Positions 10,113-20,177 are shown, counted from the first letter of the stretch. The stretch is 64,000 nt of DNA from Candidatus Bathyarchaeota archaeon (GCA_018396535.1 JAGTQC010000005.1:94523-158522), one strand, 5' to 3'. Made by a program: numbers and translations. The notes: generated from the letters alone by a model not told the origin.

Positions 10113-12404
10113 CTACATCACATCTACATGACTAAAGAATATCCTTCTAGAATCTAGAATTCTAGCTGTTCCAACTATTTCAAATTTTCCTGTTAACCTT
10201 ATATCCTCAGAGGAGCTACCCACCATTACGGTATATACGCCAGGCTCTACCGTTAGCTTCATACGGCGATCGTAGAAAGCTAACTGCTCAGCCCAGAGCT
10301 TGAATCTAACAGTTTTAACCTCCCCTACATTCACTGGTATCCTCTTGAATCCCTTAAGCTCCTTAACAGGTCTAGATACGGATGGGGTATCCTTACGTAT
10401 ATACAGTTGTACAACCTCCTCTCCTAAACGTGTACCAGTATTCTCTATCCTAAGCTTCACTTCTACATAGCCGTTAGGCTGTATCCTAGATGGTGATATC
10501 TCTAGGTCTCTATAGCTAAAGCTAGTATAGCTTAAGCCGTGGCCGAACGGGTATAAGGGTTTAGCATCCATAGAGATATAGCTTCTGAACGATGACGGTC
10601 TCCTAGAATAGTAGACTGGTATCTGCCCAGTCTCCTTAGGTATAGATATCGGGAGTCTACCAGCCGGGTTGTAGTATCCGAAGAGTATATCCGCTATAGC
10701 GTTTCCCCCTTCCTCTCCTGGGAACCATGCTTCGATTATAGCTTGACACTTATCGACTATACGATCGAGTATAAGTGGTCTACCGTTAACCAATACTAGT
10801 ATGATAGGCTTACCTACGCTATGTAGTGCTTCTACAAATTCCTCCTGTACACCTGGAAGCCTTAGATCCACCCTATCATTCCCCTCACCGGATAAGCCTG
10901 AACCGAATAATCCAGATGTTTCACCTAGTACAGCTACCACTACATCGGATTTCTCAGCTATAGCTATAGCTTCATCAAACCCCTCCTTAGATGTACTCGA
11001 TACATCGCAGCCCATAGCATAGTATACGCTACATGAGGAGGGTACTCTACTCTTTATCCCATCTAGTACGCTCACTATCCTTACAGCATCTACCGCTGTA
11101 CGTACATGCACAGTGTAACTATAATCTCCTAGGAGGCATCTAGTCGAAGCCGCATTCGGACCTACCACTGCTATAGACCTGATATCTCTAGGTATCGGTA
11201 GTATACCATCGTTTTTAAGTAGGATTATAGATTCCCTCGCCACTTGGAGAGCTAGGCTTCTATCCTCCTCAGTATCGAATAGAGATGGAGCTCTATCCAC
11301 ATCTACATATGGATCTTCGAATAAGCCTAGAAGGAACTTTACCCTTAAAACCCTGGCTACAGCTATATCCACCAACTCCTCAGATACGAGCCCCTCACGT
11401 ACAGCTTGCAGTAGTGGATCCCCATAACATAGTCTATCTGGAAGCTCAACATCTATACCAGCTTCTAATGCCTGTATAGCTGCATCCCTCTCATCATAGG
11501 CTACAAGGTGGAAAGTCTTCAGCATTCTTATAGCTCCGTAATCGGATACGACGTATCCCTGAAACCCCCATTCACCTCTAAGTATATCTGTAAGTAGTTC
11601 ACGTGAAGCTGCACATGGTATACCATCTATATCATGGTATGCATTCATAAGCGATAATGCTCCAGCACATTTCACAGCAGCTTCGAAGGGGAACATGAAT
11701 ACCTCCCTTAATTCTCTAGGAGAAACATGTACTGGAGCTAGGTTCCTACCCCCCTCAGGAACACCGTGGGCTACGAAGTGTTTAGGTGTAGCTACAACCC
11801 CATACCTGATATCAGAGCCTTGTAGACCGCGTATGTAGGCTACACCTATAGATGCAGCTAGGTATGGATCCTCACCATAAGTCTCCTCAGTCCTACCCCA
11901 CCTAGGATCTCTCGCTATATCTAACACTGGTGCTAAACCTTGATGCGCTCCCACAGCCCTCATTTGTCTACGTATAACTTCAGCTACTCTCTCTACGAGT
12001 TGCGGATTCCAAGTACTAGCTAGGTTTATAGCCTGCGGGAAGCTGGTAGCGTTGAAAGCCATGAATCCTGCTAGACACTCCTCATGTACTATAGCTGGTA
12101 TACCTAGTCTAGTCTCTTCTCTTAGAAACCTCTGTATAGCATTCGCTACTTCAGCCGCCTCCCTAGGTGTTAAACCTATCCTACTACCTGAGACCCTAGT
12201 TATCTGTCCTACACCATGCTTGAGGAGCTCCCTAGCCTTCTCTACAGAAAACTTTCTCCCATCGAGTAGCTTAGAAACATCTACCGACGATAGCTGAGCT
12301 ATCTTCTCCTCAAGAGTCATCCTGGAGAGTAGATCCTTAACCCTATACTCTATAGGTAGATTCGGATCGAGGTATGGAGGTTTAGATGACTGTTGAGAAG
12401 ACAT
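10113..12404 (-). CDS. Glycoside hydrolase family 3 beta-glucosidase/xylosidase
   Basis: MTLEEKIAQLSS, GLAPVLDIARDPRWGRTEETYGEDPYL, GFVVSDYGAI-type nucleophile motif (GYVVSDYGAIRML), fibronectin III-like C-terminus. Confidence 0.93.
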   Translation of the reverse strand: MSSQQSSKPPYLDPNLPIEYRVKDLLSRMTLEEKIAQLSSVDVSKLLDGRKFSVEKARELLKHGVGQITRVSGSRIGLTPREAAEVANAIQRFLREETRLGIPAIVHEECLAGFMAFNATSFPQAINLASTWNPQLVERVAEVIRRQMRAVGAHQGLAPVLDIARDPRWGRTEETYGEDPYLAASIGVAYIRGLQGSDIRYGVVATPKHFVAHGVPEGGRNLAPVHVSPRELREVFMFPFEAAVKCAGALSLMNAYHDIDGIPCAASRELLTDILRGEWGFQGYVVSDYGAIRMLKTFHLVAYDERDAAIQALEAGIDVELPDRLCYGDPLLQAVREGLVSEELVDIAVARVLRVKFLLGLFEDPYVDVDRAPSLFDTEEDRSLALQVARESIILLKNDGILPIPRDIRSIAVVGPNAASTRCLLGDYSYTVHVRTAVDAVRIVSVLDGIKSRVPSSCSVYYAMGCDVSSTSKEGFDEAIAIAEKSDVVVAVLGETSGLFGSGLSGEGNDRVDLRLPGVQEEFVEALHSVGKPIILVLVNGRPLILDRIVDKCQAIIEAWFPGEEGGNAIADILFGYYNPAGRLPISIPKETGQIPVYYSRRPSSFRSYISMDAKPLYPFGHGLSYTSFSYRDLEISPSRIQPNGYVEVKLRIENTGTRLGEEVVQLYIRKDTPSVSRPVKELKGFKRIPVNVGEVKTVRFKLWAEQLAFYDRRMKLTVEPGVYTVMVGSSSEDIRLTGKFEIVGTARILDSRRIFFSHVDVM

Positions 12405-12477
12405 TACGTTAAGATATCCGTTTAACAGTATATATAAGTCTAAGTCTAGTTATAGCTATCTACTGTATGATTATGAG

Positions 12478-12810
12478 ATGAGCTGTATAAAGGATAGTCT
12501 AGAAGTTGATGATCAAAGATACACGATGATGTATATCGAGCTAGAGAACTCCATACTAGTAGTGTTTAGTGAAGGTAATCCTAGACTCGGAACCCTAGCT
12601 GCTGCTACCGATATCGGTCTATCATCTATAATCCTCGGAGGTAGGAGTATACTTCTAGCTAAATCTCTTGCATTACTCCTCTTCCAAAGGTTTAGGATAC
12701 CAGTAATACTCTCCCTATACGTATCTGAAGGGGTTAATGAGAAGAGGATCCTCGATGTATTCCTAAAACTTCTAGATAGAGTTAGTAGGAGACGAGCTCA
12801 GATAGTGTAG
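12478..12810 (+). CDS. Proteasome assembly chaperone 3/4-like protein
   Basis: ILVVFSEGNPRLGTLAAATDI...SSIILGGRSILLAKSLALLLFQRFRIPVILSLYV; residue pattern resembles PSMG3 (ILVVVTQFGKMGTL...VLLGQDEPLIHVFAKNLVAFV). Confidence 0.6.
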   Translation: MSCIKDSLEVDDQRYTMMYIELENSILVVFSEGNPRLGTLAAATDIGLSSIILGGRSILLAKSLALLLFQRFRIPVILSLYVSEGVNEKRILDVFLKLLDRVSRRRAQIV

Positions 12811-14053
12811 GGCTTCCTAGAACCTTCCTCGATGCCTCAGCTACCCTATCCCTAAACTCCCTGTATGTATATACTCTAACTATGTTCATAAACGATTTGA
12901 GTACAGAGACTAATTGTGAAGCTTCAGCTAACCTATACCTACTCACCCTCCCATCTAATTCTACTTTAAATACAGGTATCTGGTAGGCTTCGACATCCAT
13001 AGCGTATGCATACGGTACTGATGGAAGTGAGGGTGCATCTATAAATACCATAGATTGATCTACACCTGCTGTAGATGCTATCTCAGACTCAATCCTCATC
13101 CTAACAGACTCCTTAGCTAGGAGGGAAACTAGAAGCCTATCCTCTATGAAGTATAAGCGTTCGTACGCACACTTTAGAAGTCTTCGTGAAGCTATATCTT
13201 TGATAAACTTAGATGAATCCTTATTCTCTAGTAGTATCGACCACATCGTATAGTCATCTAAAGCTATATACTCCTCCACACTACTAAAGAATGGTATCCC
13301 CATATCCTCCGCAGCTAGCTCTATAGCTTTACCTAGCATTATCTGAACAGCTCTAGATACCTTATGGTAATATATAGTCCTAAACGATTGGATACGAGCT
13401 ATTAGAAATGATTCAAGAGTGGGTAGCGCTGTATAATCCACAGCTAGCTCTCCATCGATAATACCGAAGGTATATATCAACCTATAGATATCTATGGATC
13501 CATATCCAGCACCCGTATGGTAGGAGTCTCTTACTAGAAAGTCGAGTTTATCCGCATCTACCGCTCCATGTATAATCTGATTCATATAAGCCGGCATCTT
13601 TCTACATCTACCTACAGCGAGTAAGCCTATCTCTTCTGGGTTAAACCCGTAATTCTCTACAACATCTGCTATAGAAGTCTCCTTCACGATCTCTACAGTC
13701 ATATCCTCATGGGTTTTACCTAGAAACTTGTATAGTAGTGGTTCGAATACATGGGAGAATGGACCGTGACCTACATCATGTAGTAAGCCTGCTAATCTAA
13801 GTTTAACTATATCCTCCTCTGAGAGTTGTATAGGTAGATTCTGAGCGGCCAAACCAGCAAGATACATAACTCCTAGTGAATGTTCAAACCTAGTATGATT
13901 CGCAGCTGGGTATACATACTCCGCTCCACATAGCTGTTTTATACGTCTAAGTCTCTGAACAGCATCCTGATCTATGATATCCCTCTCAAACTCTGTTACC
14001 CTTACATACCCGTATATGGGGTCTTTAATGAATCCCCAGTACTTACTATACAA
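12782..14053 (-). CDS. HD-domain phosphohydrolase (SAMHD1-like/dNTPase family)
   Basis: DPIYGYVRVTEFERDIIDQDAVQRLRRIKQL...TRFEHSLGVMYLA...LLHDVGHGPFSHVFE; HD motif. Confidence 0.9.
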   Translation of the reverse strand: MYSKYWGFIKDPIYGYVRVTEFERDIIDQDAVQRLRRIKQLCGAEYVYPAANHTRFEHSLGVMYLAGLAAQNLPIQLSEEDIVKLRLAGLLHDVGHGPFSHVFEPLLYKFLGKTHEDMTVEIVKETSIADVVENYGFNPEEIGLLAVGRCRKMPAYMNQIIHGAVDADKLDFLVRDSYHTGAGYGSIDIYRLIYTFGIIDGELAVDYTALPTLESFLIARIQSFRTIYYHKVSRAVQIMLGKAIELAAEDMGIPFFSSVEEYIALDDYTMWSILLENKDSSKFIKDIASRRLLKCAYERLYFIEDRLLVSLLAKESVRMRIESEIASTAGVDQSMVFIDAPSLPSVPYAYAMDVEAYQIPVFKVELDGRVSRYRLAEASQLVSVLKSFMNIVRVYTYREFRDRVAEASRKVLGSPTLSELVSY

Positions 14054-14122
14054 GATCTAGACACCCTAACCCTATATATCTAGACGTTAGGTAAGTCATA
14101 TAAATGGGTTAAGGTGTAGGTT

Positions 14123-14980
14123 GTGAACGTAGATGCAGCTATACTTAACGATGTACTATCAAACTTAGAGCAGATAGTATCGAAGTATGAGTATTTTACA
14201 AGCGATGTAGCTGCTGAACTTAAGAGTATTTGTAGAGGCCTACATCCAGTAGTGGTTAGACGTATATATGTATCGGTTAGAGGGTTACTTACACCGAAAC
14301 CGAAGGTTTATAATGGTTTATTCATAGCCGTATCTGGTATCGATAAATCTGGTAAAGAGACGCAATGCTTTAATCCAAATCATCTAGAGGGTGTAGTATC
14401 GGTTAAAGACCTACTTAAAAACTATGGTTACCGTGTATACGCTGTAAGTTTACCAAGCTATAATACCGTTTTAGGCTCGCTTGTTGGAGCATACATAGGG
14501 AGGAGTGATACTAGGTATAGGATAGTATTGACTGGGAGGATAGATGATGATTTAGCTTGGATTTTGTGGAGCTTAGATAGGGGACAGTATGCTGAAAGAG
14601 TTTCGAAGATACTTCTAGATGGAGGCTCCGCTATACTAGCTAAGAGATGGACTGAGAGCAATCTTGCATATCAGGCTGCTAAAGGTATAGATCCGTCTAG
14701 GATACTACTCTTCGAGAGGAATATACCTCAACCGAGTTTAACTATAGTGATAGATATACCTGTAGAGGAGGTTCTACGTAGGGTTAAAGATCCAGATCTA
14801 TACGAGCGGAGTAGTAGATATCTAGATATGGTTCGTAAGATGTATTTCAAGCTGATAGAGGATGGATTAATAAGATCTACTATCATAGTTAACGGTCTAG
14901 GTAAGCCGGAGGATGTTAATCGAAGATTAATAGCGGTAATACGCCATGCTATACCTAGGAGACGAGTACAGGAGGGTTGA
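14123..14980 (+). CDS. Thymidylate kinase-like protein with N-terminal extension
   Basis: FIAVSGIDKSGKETQ P-loop; DRGQYAERVSKILLDGGSAILAKRWTESNLAYQAA; NMP-kinase-like layout. Confidence 0.65.
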   Translation: MNVDAAILNDVLSNLEQIVSKYEYFTSDVAAELKSICRGLHPVVVRRIYVSVRGLLTPKPKVYNGLFIAVSGIDKSGKETQCFNPNHLEGVVSVKDLLKNYGYRVYAVSLPSYNTVLGSLVGAYIGRSDTRYRIVLTGRIDDDLAWILWSLDRGQYAERVSKILLDGGSAILAKRWTESNLAYQAAKGIDPSRILLFERNIPQPSLTIVIDIPVEEVLRRVKDPDLYERSSRYLDMVRKMYFKLIEDGLIRSTIIVNGLGKPEDVNRRLIAVIRHAIPRRRVQEG

Positions 14981-15385
14981 GCTTGCTTAAAGCTTCGATA
15001 ACCTCTCGTATACTATTCATCCTAAATAACAAATTTAATGAGTATGATAGCTTATGCATTTATATATGAATCAATTCTTGAATAATAGTCTCTTAATTAA
15101 CTGTTTCATCTTCTCCTACTTTCTAGGCTTCTTCATCGAATCTGATAGTCTAAAGCCTAGAATAGTGGGAAGGTAGAGTAAAGAAGCGAAGGTAGTGTAG
15201 GGAAACAATATCTATGAACGCGACTATGGATCTTGGAAAGGATGTAGTTATGAAAATCGAAGGGAAGGGATGGGGGTACCTCACCCATAAGGATTGGCTA
15301 TGATTAGAATGTTATGGAAGCTTTAATAGAATTGAGGATTAGGAAACCCTTATATCCTCCTTAGATCACCTCTTCGTAGGGAGGT

Positions 15386-15664
15386 ATGAAAGTACCCACC
15401 TCTATAAACACCTACTGCCCTAAATGTAGAGCGAAGACTGAGCATAAGGTATCGATATATAGACGTGGTAAGGAGAGCTCTCTCAGAAAGGGTGCTAGGC
15501 ATCATGAATGGCAACTGCATGGGTATGGTGGACAGAAATTCCCTGAGCAGAGGAAGCATGCTAAAACTACTAAGAAACAGGTTATACTATTAAGTTGTGT
15601 TAAATGTGGTTATACTCTTCATCGTTTAGGTGTAAGACTTAGTAAGCTAGAGGTTAAACATTAG
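15386..15664 (+). CDS. rpl44e: 50S ribosomal protein L44e (eL42)
   Basis: MKVPTSINTYCPKCRAKTEHKVSIYRRGKESSLRKGARHHEWQLHGYGGQKFPEQRKHAKTTKKQVILLSCVKCG. Confidence 0.95.
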   Translation: MKVPTSINTYCPKCRAKTEHKVSIYRRGKESSLRKGARHHEWQLHGYGGQKFPEQRKHAKTTKKQVILLSCVKCGYTLHRLGVRLSKLEVKH

Positions 15665-15710
15665 GTAGCATAAAGATTAATTAGTTTCGAGAATTACTAA
15701 TCTTTTAGCT

Positions 15711-15964
15711 ATGCCGAAAGCATTCGTCCTCATAAATGCTGAGATAGGGTATGAGAGTGAAGTATTGAAATCTTTGAAGAAGATAGAGAATGTGAAGGAA
15801 GCATATATGGTGTATGGTATATATGATATAATCGTTAGGGTAGAAAGGGGTTGTTAAACCCCCTATAAGCCGATAGTATGGAGAAGCTTAAGGAGATAGT
15901 TACGTGGAAGATAAGGAGATTAGAGCATGTTCAGAGTACTCTAACGATGATAGTCATAGAGTAG
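15711..15964 (+). pseudogene. Lrp/AsnC-type RAM (ligand-binding only) domain protein interrupted by a 23-nt insertion
   Basis: Frame 1 MPKAFVLINAEIGYESEVLKSLKKIENVKEAYMVYGIYDIIVRVE, then RGC*; after 15846-15868 the frame resumes as ADSMEKLKEIVTWKIRRLEHVQSTLTMIVIE*. Could be a pseudogene or need a recoding/splicing event. Confidence 0.75.
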
Positions 15965-15975
15965 ACGTAGAATCT

Positions 15976-16602
15976 CTAGATACCATGTAGTCTAATCTTA
16001 AACGCTGAGAGGATAAGTCTTAGAAGTGTAGAGGATACTACAGGTATACTAGATTCATCTACGAACGATGCTATCAGACCTACAGCATCGATTTTTTTAA
16101 TCCTAGCTAAGCCTACTATCAACCCTGAAAGACCTTCAACTCTACTTCTAGAGATAGTCTTAACATTGTATCCCTTGAATATGTCTAGGAGATTTCTCCT
16201 AGAAGCGAATGCTAGTATATCCTCGCTACTCGATTTAATCCCATCCAACGCTACTACGAGTCTGCATCTATATCTACGTGTATAGTCTAGTATAAGACCT
16301 GCTATCTCATAGTATGGTTCTGGGCTGACCGGGCTAGGTTGAACCCTAGCTTCAACTAGTATAATCCTAGGATCTGAATCCGATATATAGTACCATTCAT
16401 AGCTGTTCAGTTTAGCTAAACCTAGCTCATCTATATCTGTATAATCTGGATTATAGGGAGTATACATGTGAGCGAATAACGCTCCTCCAGCTATAGACCT
16501 CATTTTCCTAAGAGTTAAATATCCAACCTCCCCCACCCCTACCAATAGTATAGATGGTTCGATACCTTCTTCACGGATGATTCTTAAACTCGTCTTCAAC
16601 AT
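15976..16602 (-). CDS. PAC2-family proteasome assembly chaperone-like protein
   Basis: LLVGVGEVGYLTLRKM...AGGALFAHMYTP...EGLSGLIVGLARIKKIDAVGLIAS; PAC2 (PF09754-type) pattern. Confidence 0.75.
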   Translation of the reverse strand: MLKTSLRIIREEGIEPSILLVGVGEVGYLTLRKMRSIAGGALFAHMYTPYNPDYTDIDELGLAKLNSYEWYYISDSDPRIILVEARVQPSPVSPEPYYEIAGLILDYTRRYRCRLVVALDGIKSSSEDILAFASRRNLLDIFKGYNVKTISRSRVEGLSGLIVGLARIKKIDAVGLIASFVDESSIPVVSSTLLRLILSAFKIRLHGI

Positions 16603-16769
16603 GGCTTGATAGTTACGAGTAGTATCTAATAATGTGATATAAATTTAACCTGTTTCTCATGGAGTATACGATCTATATCCATCGCATAGTGTTGCAGTAT
16701 GATACGTACAATTCTATTCGATTATATTTATTAGCTGAACAGGCTTAGCATCCTTATGGGTGTTATGCA

Positions 16770-18776
16770 TTGGTATTCATCTTTGGTGTAGACTATTATC
16801 CTGAGCATTGGCCTAGGAGTAGATGGGATATCGATGCCGAGCTTATGTCTGAGTTATGCTTTAACACCGTACGTCTAGCAGAGTTTTCTTGGAGTAGGAT
16901 AGAGCCTAGGGATGGTGTATATGATTTCGGATGGTTAGATGAAGCTATCGATATACTAGCTAAGAAGGGTATAAGGGTTATACTAGGTACTCCTACCGCA
17001 GCTCCTCCACCATGGCTTATAAGAAAGTATCCAGATATCCTACGTATAGATCCTAACGGTATTAGAGCTCCCGCTGGGACTAGGAGGAATTACTGTCCGA
17101 ATAATCCAAACTATATAATGCATACTAAGAGGATAGTCGAGAGGATGGCTTCGCACTATAAGGATAACCCTCATATCATCGGCTGGCAGATAGATAATGA
17201 ATTCGGGATAGATCCATGCTACTGTGATAACTGTATAGAAGCTTTTAGAAGCTGGTTGAGGGAGAAGTATCGGGATATAGATTTACTGAATAAGTTTTGG
17301 GGCTCCATATTTTGGAGTCAGGAGTATAGGGATTGGGGTGAGATACAGCCACCTAAGCCTCCTTTGGATATGCAGAATCCTAGTCTATGCCTTGATTGGC
17401 ATAGATTCATGAATGATTCATGGGTGAGCTACCAGAAAATACAGGTGAATATTATCCGTAGGATCGCACCCCATCATATAGTCACGCATAATCTTATGGG
17501 GTTGTATAAGGAGCTCGACTACTTTAAACTAGCTGAACCGCTGGATGTAGTCTCGTTCGATTACTATCCTAAGCGTAGTCTAACCGTAGACTATGCGAGG
17601 GGGGCTATGGCTCACGATGTTATGCGTAGTTTAAAGAAGAAGGGTTACTGGGTTATGGAGCTTCAAAGTGGAGCTATAAAAGCTCCTATGGCTCCTATAC
17701 CTAAACCTGGTGAGATAAGGCTTTGGACTTTCCAATCGGTGGCAAGGGGGGCTGATGGAATACTATACTTTAGATGGAGATCTTGTAGGTTTGGAGCTGA
17801 AGAGTATTGGCACGGTATCTTAGATCATGATGGTATTCCTAGAAGGAGGTTCTCAGAGGTTAAGAAGGTATCGGAGGATCTTAGGAAGGTGGCTCCGTAT
17901 ATAGAGGGCACGATAGTTAAGCCTGAGATAGCCTTCACCCTAGTCTACGATAGCATCTGGGCTTGGGATCTAGAATTAACTTATGGTGGAAGAAATTATT
18001 ATGGTCTAGGCTCATGGGATCCAGCTCTGGATGTATATAGAGCGTTATACTCTAGGAATCTACCAGTGGATTTTGTCAACCCATATAGAGATGATCTATC
18101 TAGGTATAGGATCGTCTTCGCACCCCCACTCATCCTTATGGATAAGCATATAGAGGATCGTTTAAGAAGCTATGTCAGTGATGGGGGTATACTAGTAGCG
18201 GTACCTAGAACCGGGGTGAAGGATTGGAATAACGTTATAGTCGATTCTACACTACCAGGTGGTTTATCTGATGTATTCGGTATAAATCTGGAGGAGTATA
18301 CTGGTCTACCAGATGAGAGTAGAGTATACGTAGAGATGGATGAAGCTATCTTCGGTAAGAAGGTGGTGGGATCGGGTAGGTGCTGGGCTGAGATGTTAGC
18401 ATCTAGGGGAGCTGATATTATCGCATACTATAGATCCGGTATATATGATGGAAGGCCTGCTATAGCTATGAATAGGTATGGTAGAGGTATCGCCATATAT
18501 ATCGGATCGTTTCTAGATACGAGTAGCTATATACCGCTGATAGATTGGTTGATTAGGATAGCTGATGTTAAGCCTATTCTACACCCGCTAGATGGGGTTG
18601 AAGCTATCGAGAGGATAGGTTCTGAAGGTAGGGTTGTATTCGTGTTAAACTATAATGAAAACTCGGTTAGCATACATCTAGAGGAGGAGTATCTAGATAT
18701 TTTAGCCGGAGGAAGTGTTCGTGGAGATATAGGGGTCGACGGGTTGGATGTTAAGATACTTAGATCATCGAGTTAA
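16770..18776 (+). CDS. Glycoside hydrolase family 42 beta-galactosidase
   Basis: FGVDYYPEHWPRSRWDID...VRLAEFSWSRIEP...GTPTAAPPPWL...IIGWQIDNEFG. Confidence 0.93.
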   Translation: MVFIFGVDYYPEHWPRSRWDIDAELMSELCFNTVRLAEFSWSRIEPRDGVYDFGWLDEAIDILAKKGIRVILGTPTAAPPPWLIRKYPDILRIDPNGIRAPAGTRRNYCPNNPNYIMHTKRIVERMASHYKDNPHIIGWQIDNEFGIDPCYCDNCIEAFRSWLREKYRDIDLLNKFWGSIFWSQEYRDWGEIQPPKPPLDMQNPSLCLDWHRFMNDSWVSYQKIQVNIIRRIAPHHIVTHNLMGLYKELDYFKLAEPLDVVSFDYYPKRSLTVDYARGAMAHDVMRSLKKKGYWVMELQSGAIKAPMAPIPKPGEIRLWTFQSVARGADGILYFRWRSCRFGAEEYWHGILDHDGIPRRRFSEVKKVSEDLRKVAPYIEGTIVKPEIAFTLVYDSIWAWDLELTYGGRNYYGLGSWDPALDVYRALYSRNLPVDFVNPYRDDLSRYRIVFAPPLILMDKHIEDRLRSYVSDGGILVAVPRTGVKDWNNVIVDSTLPGGLSDVFGINLEEYTGLPDESRVYVEMDEAIFGKKVVGSGRCWAEMLASRGADIIAYYRSGIYDGRPAIAMNRYGRGIAIYIGSFLDTSSYIPLIDWLIRIADVKPILHPLDGVEAIERIGSEGRVVFVLNYNENSVSIHLEEEYLDILAGGSVRGDIGVDGLDVKILRSSS

Positions 18777-18790
18777 ACCCAACCCCTCAT

Positions 18791-20068
18791 CTATACATAC
18801 TCCTCTACCACTATGACTGTATCTATAGGATCTAAAGGTTTCTCAGGTACCTCTACTACCAGATCTTTTCCATCCCATCTATAGGTTAATCCTCCATTAT
18901 CTTGAGCTGCTAGTAGGTATACCTCTCTAGGTTCAATCCTCCCCTCTACATCGAATATTCTAAGCTCCCTATCCCAGGGCCATCCGAATACATGTATATA
19001 GAGTTTACCATATCTATATGTACACCTATACGGCGCATCGCTAGGTATATCGAAGGGTGCTGCTCCAGCACCGTAGATGCTTTCTCCATTCTTCCTAAGC
19101 CATCTACCTACCTCGAGTAGTATATCTACTGATGGTTTCGGTATCTCCCCTTCAGCAGTAGGCCCTACGTTGAGTAGTAGATTTCCACCCTTACCTACGA
19201 CTTCTACAAGTATTTGTATAACTCTACCTGGAGACTTCCAGTTATGATCGTAGCTTTTATAACCCCATGTATCGTTAAGGGTCATAGGTACCTCCCAATC
19301 ATCATCTATCTTTCTATCTGGTATCTGGTTATCGCCCATCGATATATAGTCAGCTAAACCTCTAGAAGGTATGGTAGGTCTACCTATCCTACCACCTATA
19401 CGTCCGCTTATGATAGTCTCTGGAGATATTCTGCGAACTAGATCTCTAAGCTCGCGTGCAAGCTCAGGTATGGGGGTAGTTATATCGAACCATAATACTG
19501 CTACAGGCTTATATTTCGTTAGAAGTTCTTCGACTTGCGGCTCCACATACTCCCTGAAGTATCTTGTAAAATTTTGCTTCGATATATCGTAATCCCAATC
19601 GTTACCCATACCATCTGGATGATGCCAATCCAGCGTCTGAGAGTAGTAGAATCCAAGCTTCATACCCTCCATCCTACAAGCTTCTGCAAGCTCTTTAAGA
19701 GGATCTCTTCTAAACGGGGTTGCCTTAACGATATTATAGTCAGTATACCTTGTATCGAACATACAGAACCCATCATGATGTTTAGCCGTTATAACGATAT
19801 ACTTCATACCTGCATCCCTAGCTATATGAACCCATTCTCTAGCGTTGAACTTGGTAGGGTTGAATCTCTCTGCAAGCTTCTCATACTCTCTCACAGGTAT
19901 CCTAGCATTATACATTATCCATTCACCTATACCAGATATACACCTACCCCTCCACACACCAGCAGGTATAGCGTATAAACCCCAGTGTATGAACATACCG
20001 AATCTAGCTTCACGCCACCAAGCCATACGTCTATCCCTTTCGCATATATGCTCCATTATAACCACCAC
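18791..20068 (-). CDS. Alpha-L-fucosidase (GH29)
   Basis: WWREARFGMFIHWGLYAIPAGVW...YIVITAKHHDGFCMFDT...LGFYYSQTLDWHH...GKGGNLLLNVGPTAEG. Confidence 0.93.
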   Translation of the reverse strand: MVVIMEHICERDRRMAWWREARFGMFIHWGLYAIPAGVWRGRCISGIGEWIMYNARIPVREYEKLAERFNPTKFNAREWVHIARDAGMKYIVITAKHHDGFCMFDTRYTDYNIVKATPFRRDPLKELAEACRMEGMKLGFYYSQTLDWHHPDGMGNDWDYDISKQNFTRYFREYVEPQVEELLTKYKPVAVLWFDITTPIPELARELRDLVRRISPETIISGRIGGRIGRPTIPSRGLADYISMGDNQIPDRKIDDDWEVPMTLNDTWGYKSYDHNWKSPGRVIQILVEVVGKGGNLLLNVGPTAEGEIPKPSVDILLEVGRWLRKNGESIYGAGAAPFDIPSDAPYRCTYRYGKLYIHVFGWPWDRELRIFDVEGRIEPREVYLLAAQDNGGLTYRWDGKDLVVEVPEKPLDPIDTVIVVEEYV

Positions 20069-20177
20069 TGATAGCTAGCGTAATGTAATCTTCATAAGAT
20101 TTTCGAGATAGCTGAGTCTATATGGGATAATATTTATATAATACACCCATGTTACTACTGTTTTTCCTCAGCTAGGT

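Noticed and set aside
15825-15890. Canonical bulge-helix-bulge intron around the RAM-gene insertion
   Set aside because: I could not fold the required 3-nt bulges flanking a 4-bp helix at the exact 15846/15868 junctions. The insertion is kept as a finding but not called an intron.
19535-19978. 147-aa + strand ORF
   Set aside because: Antisense to the GH29 fucosidase; no recognisable domain.
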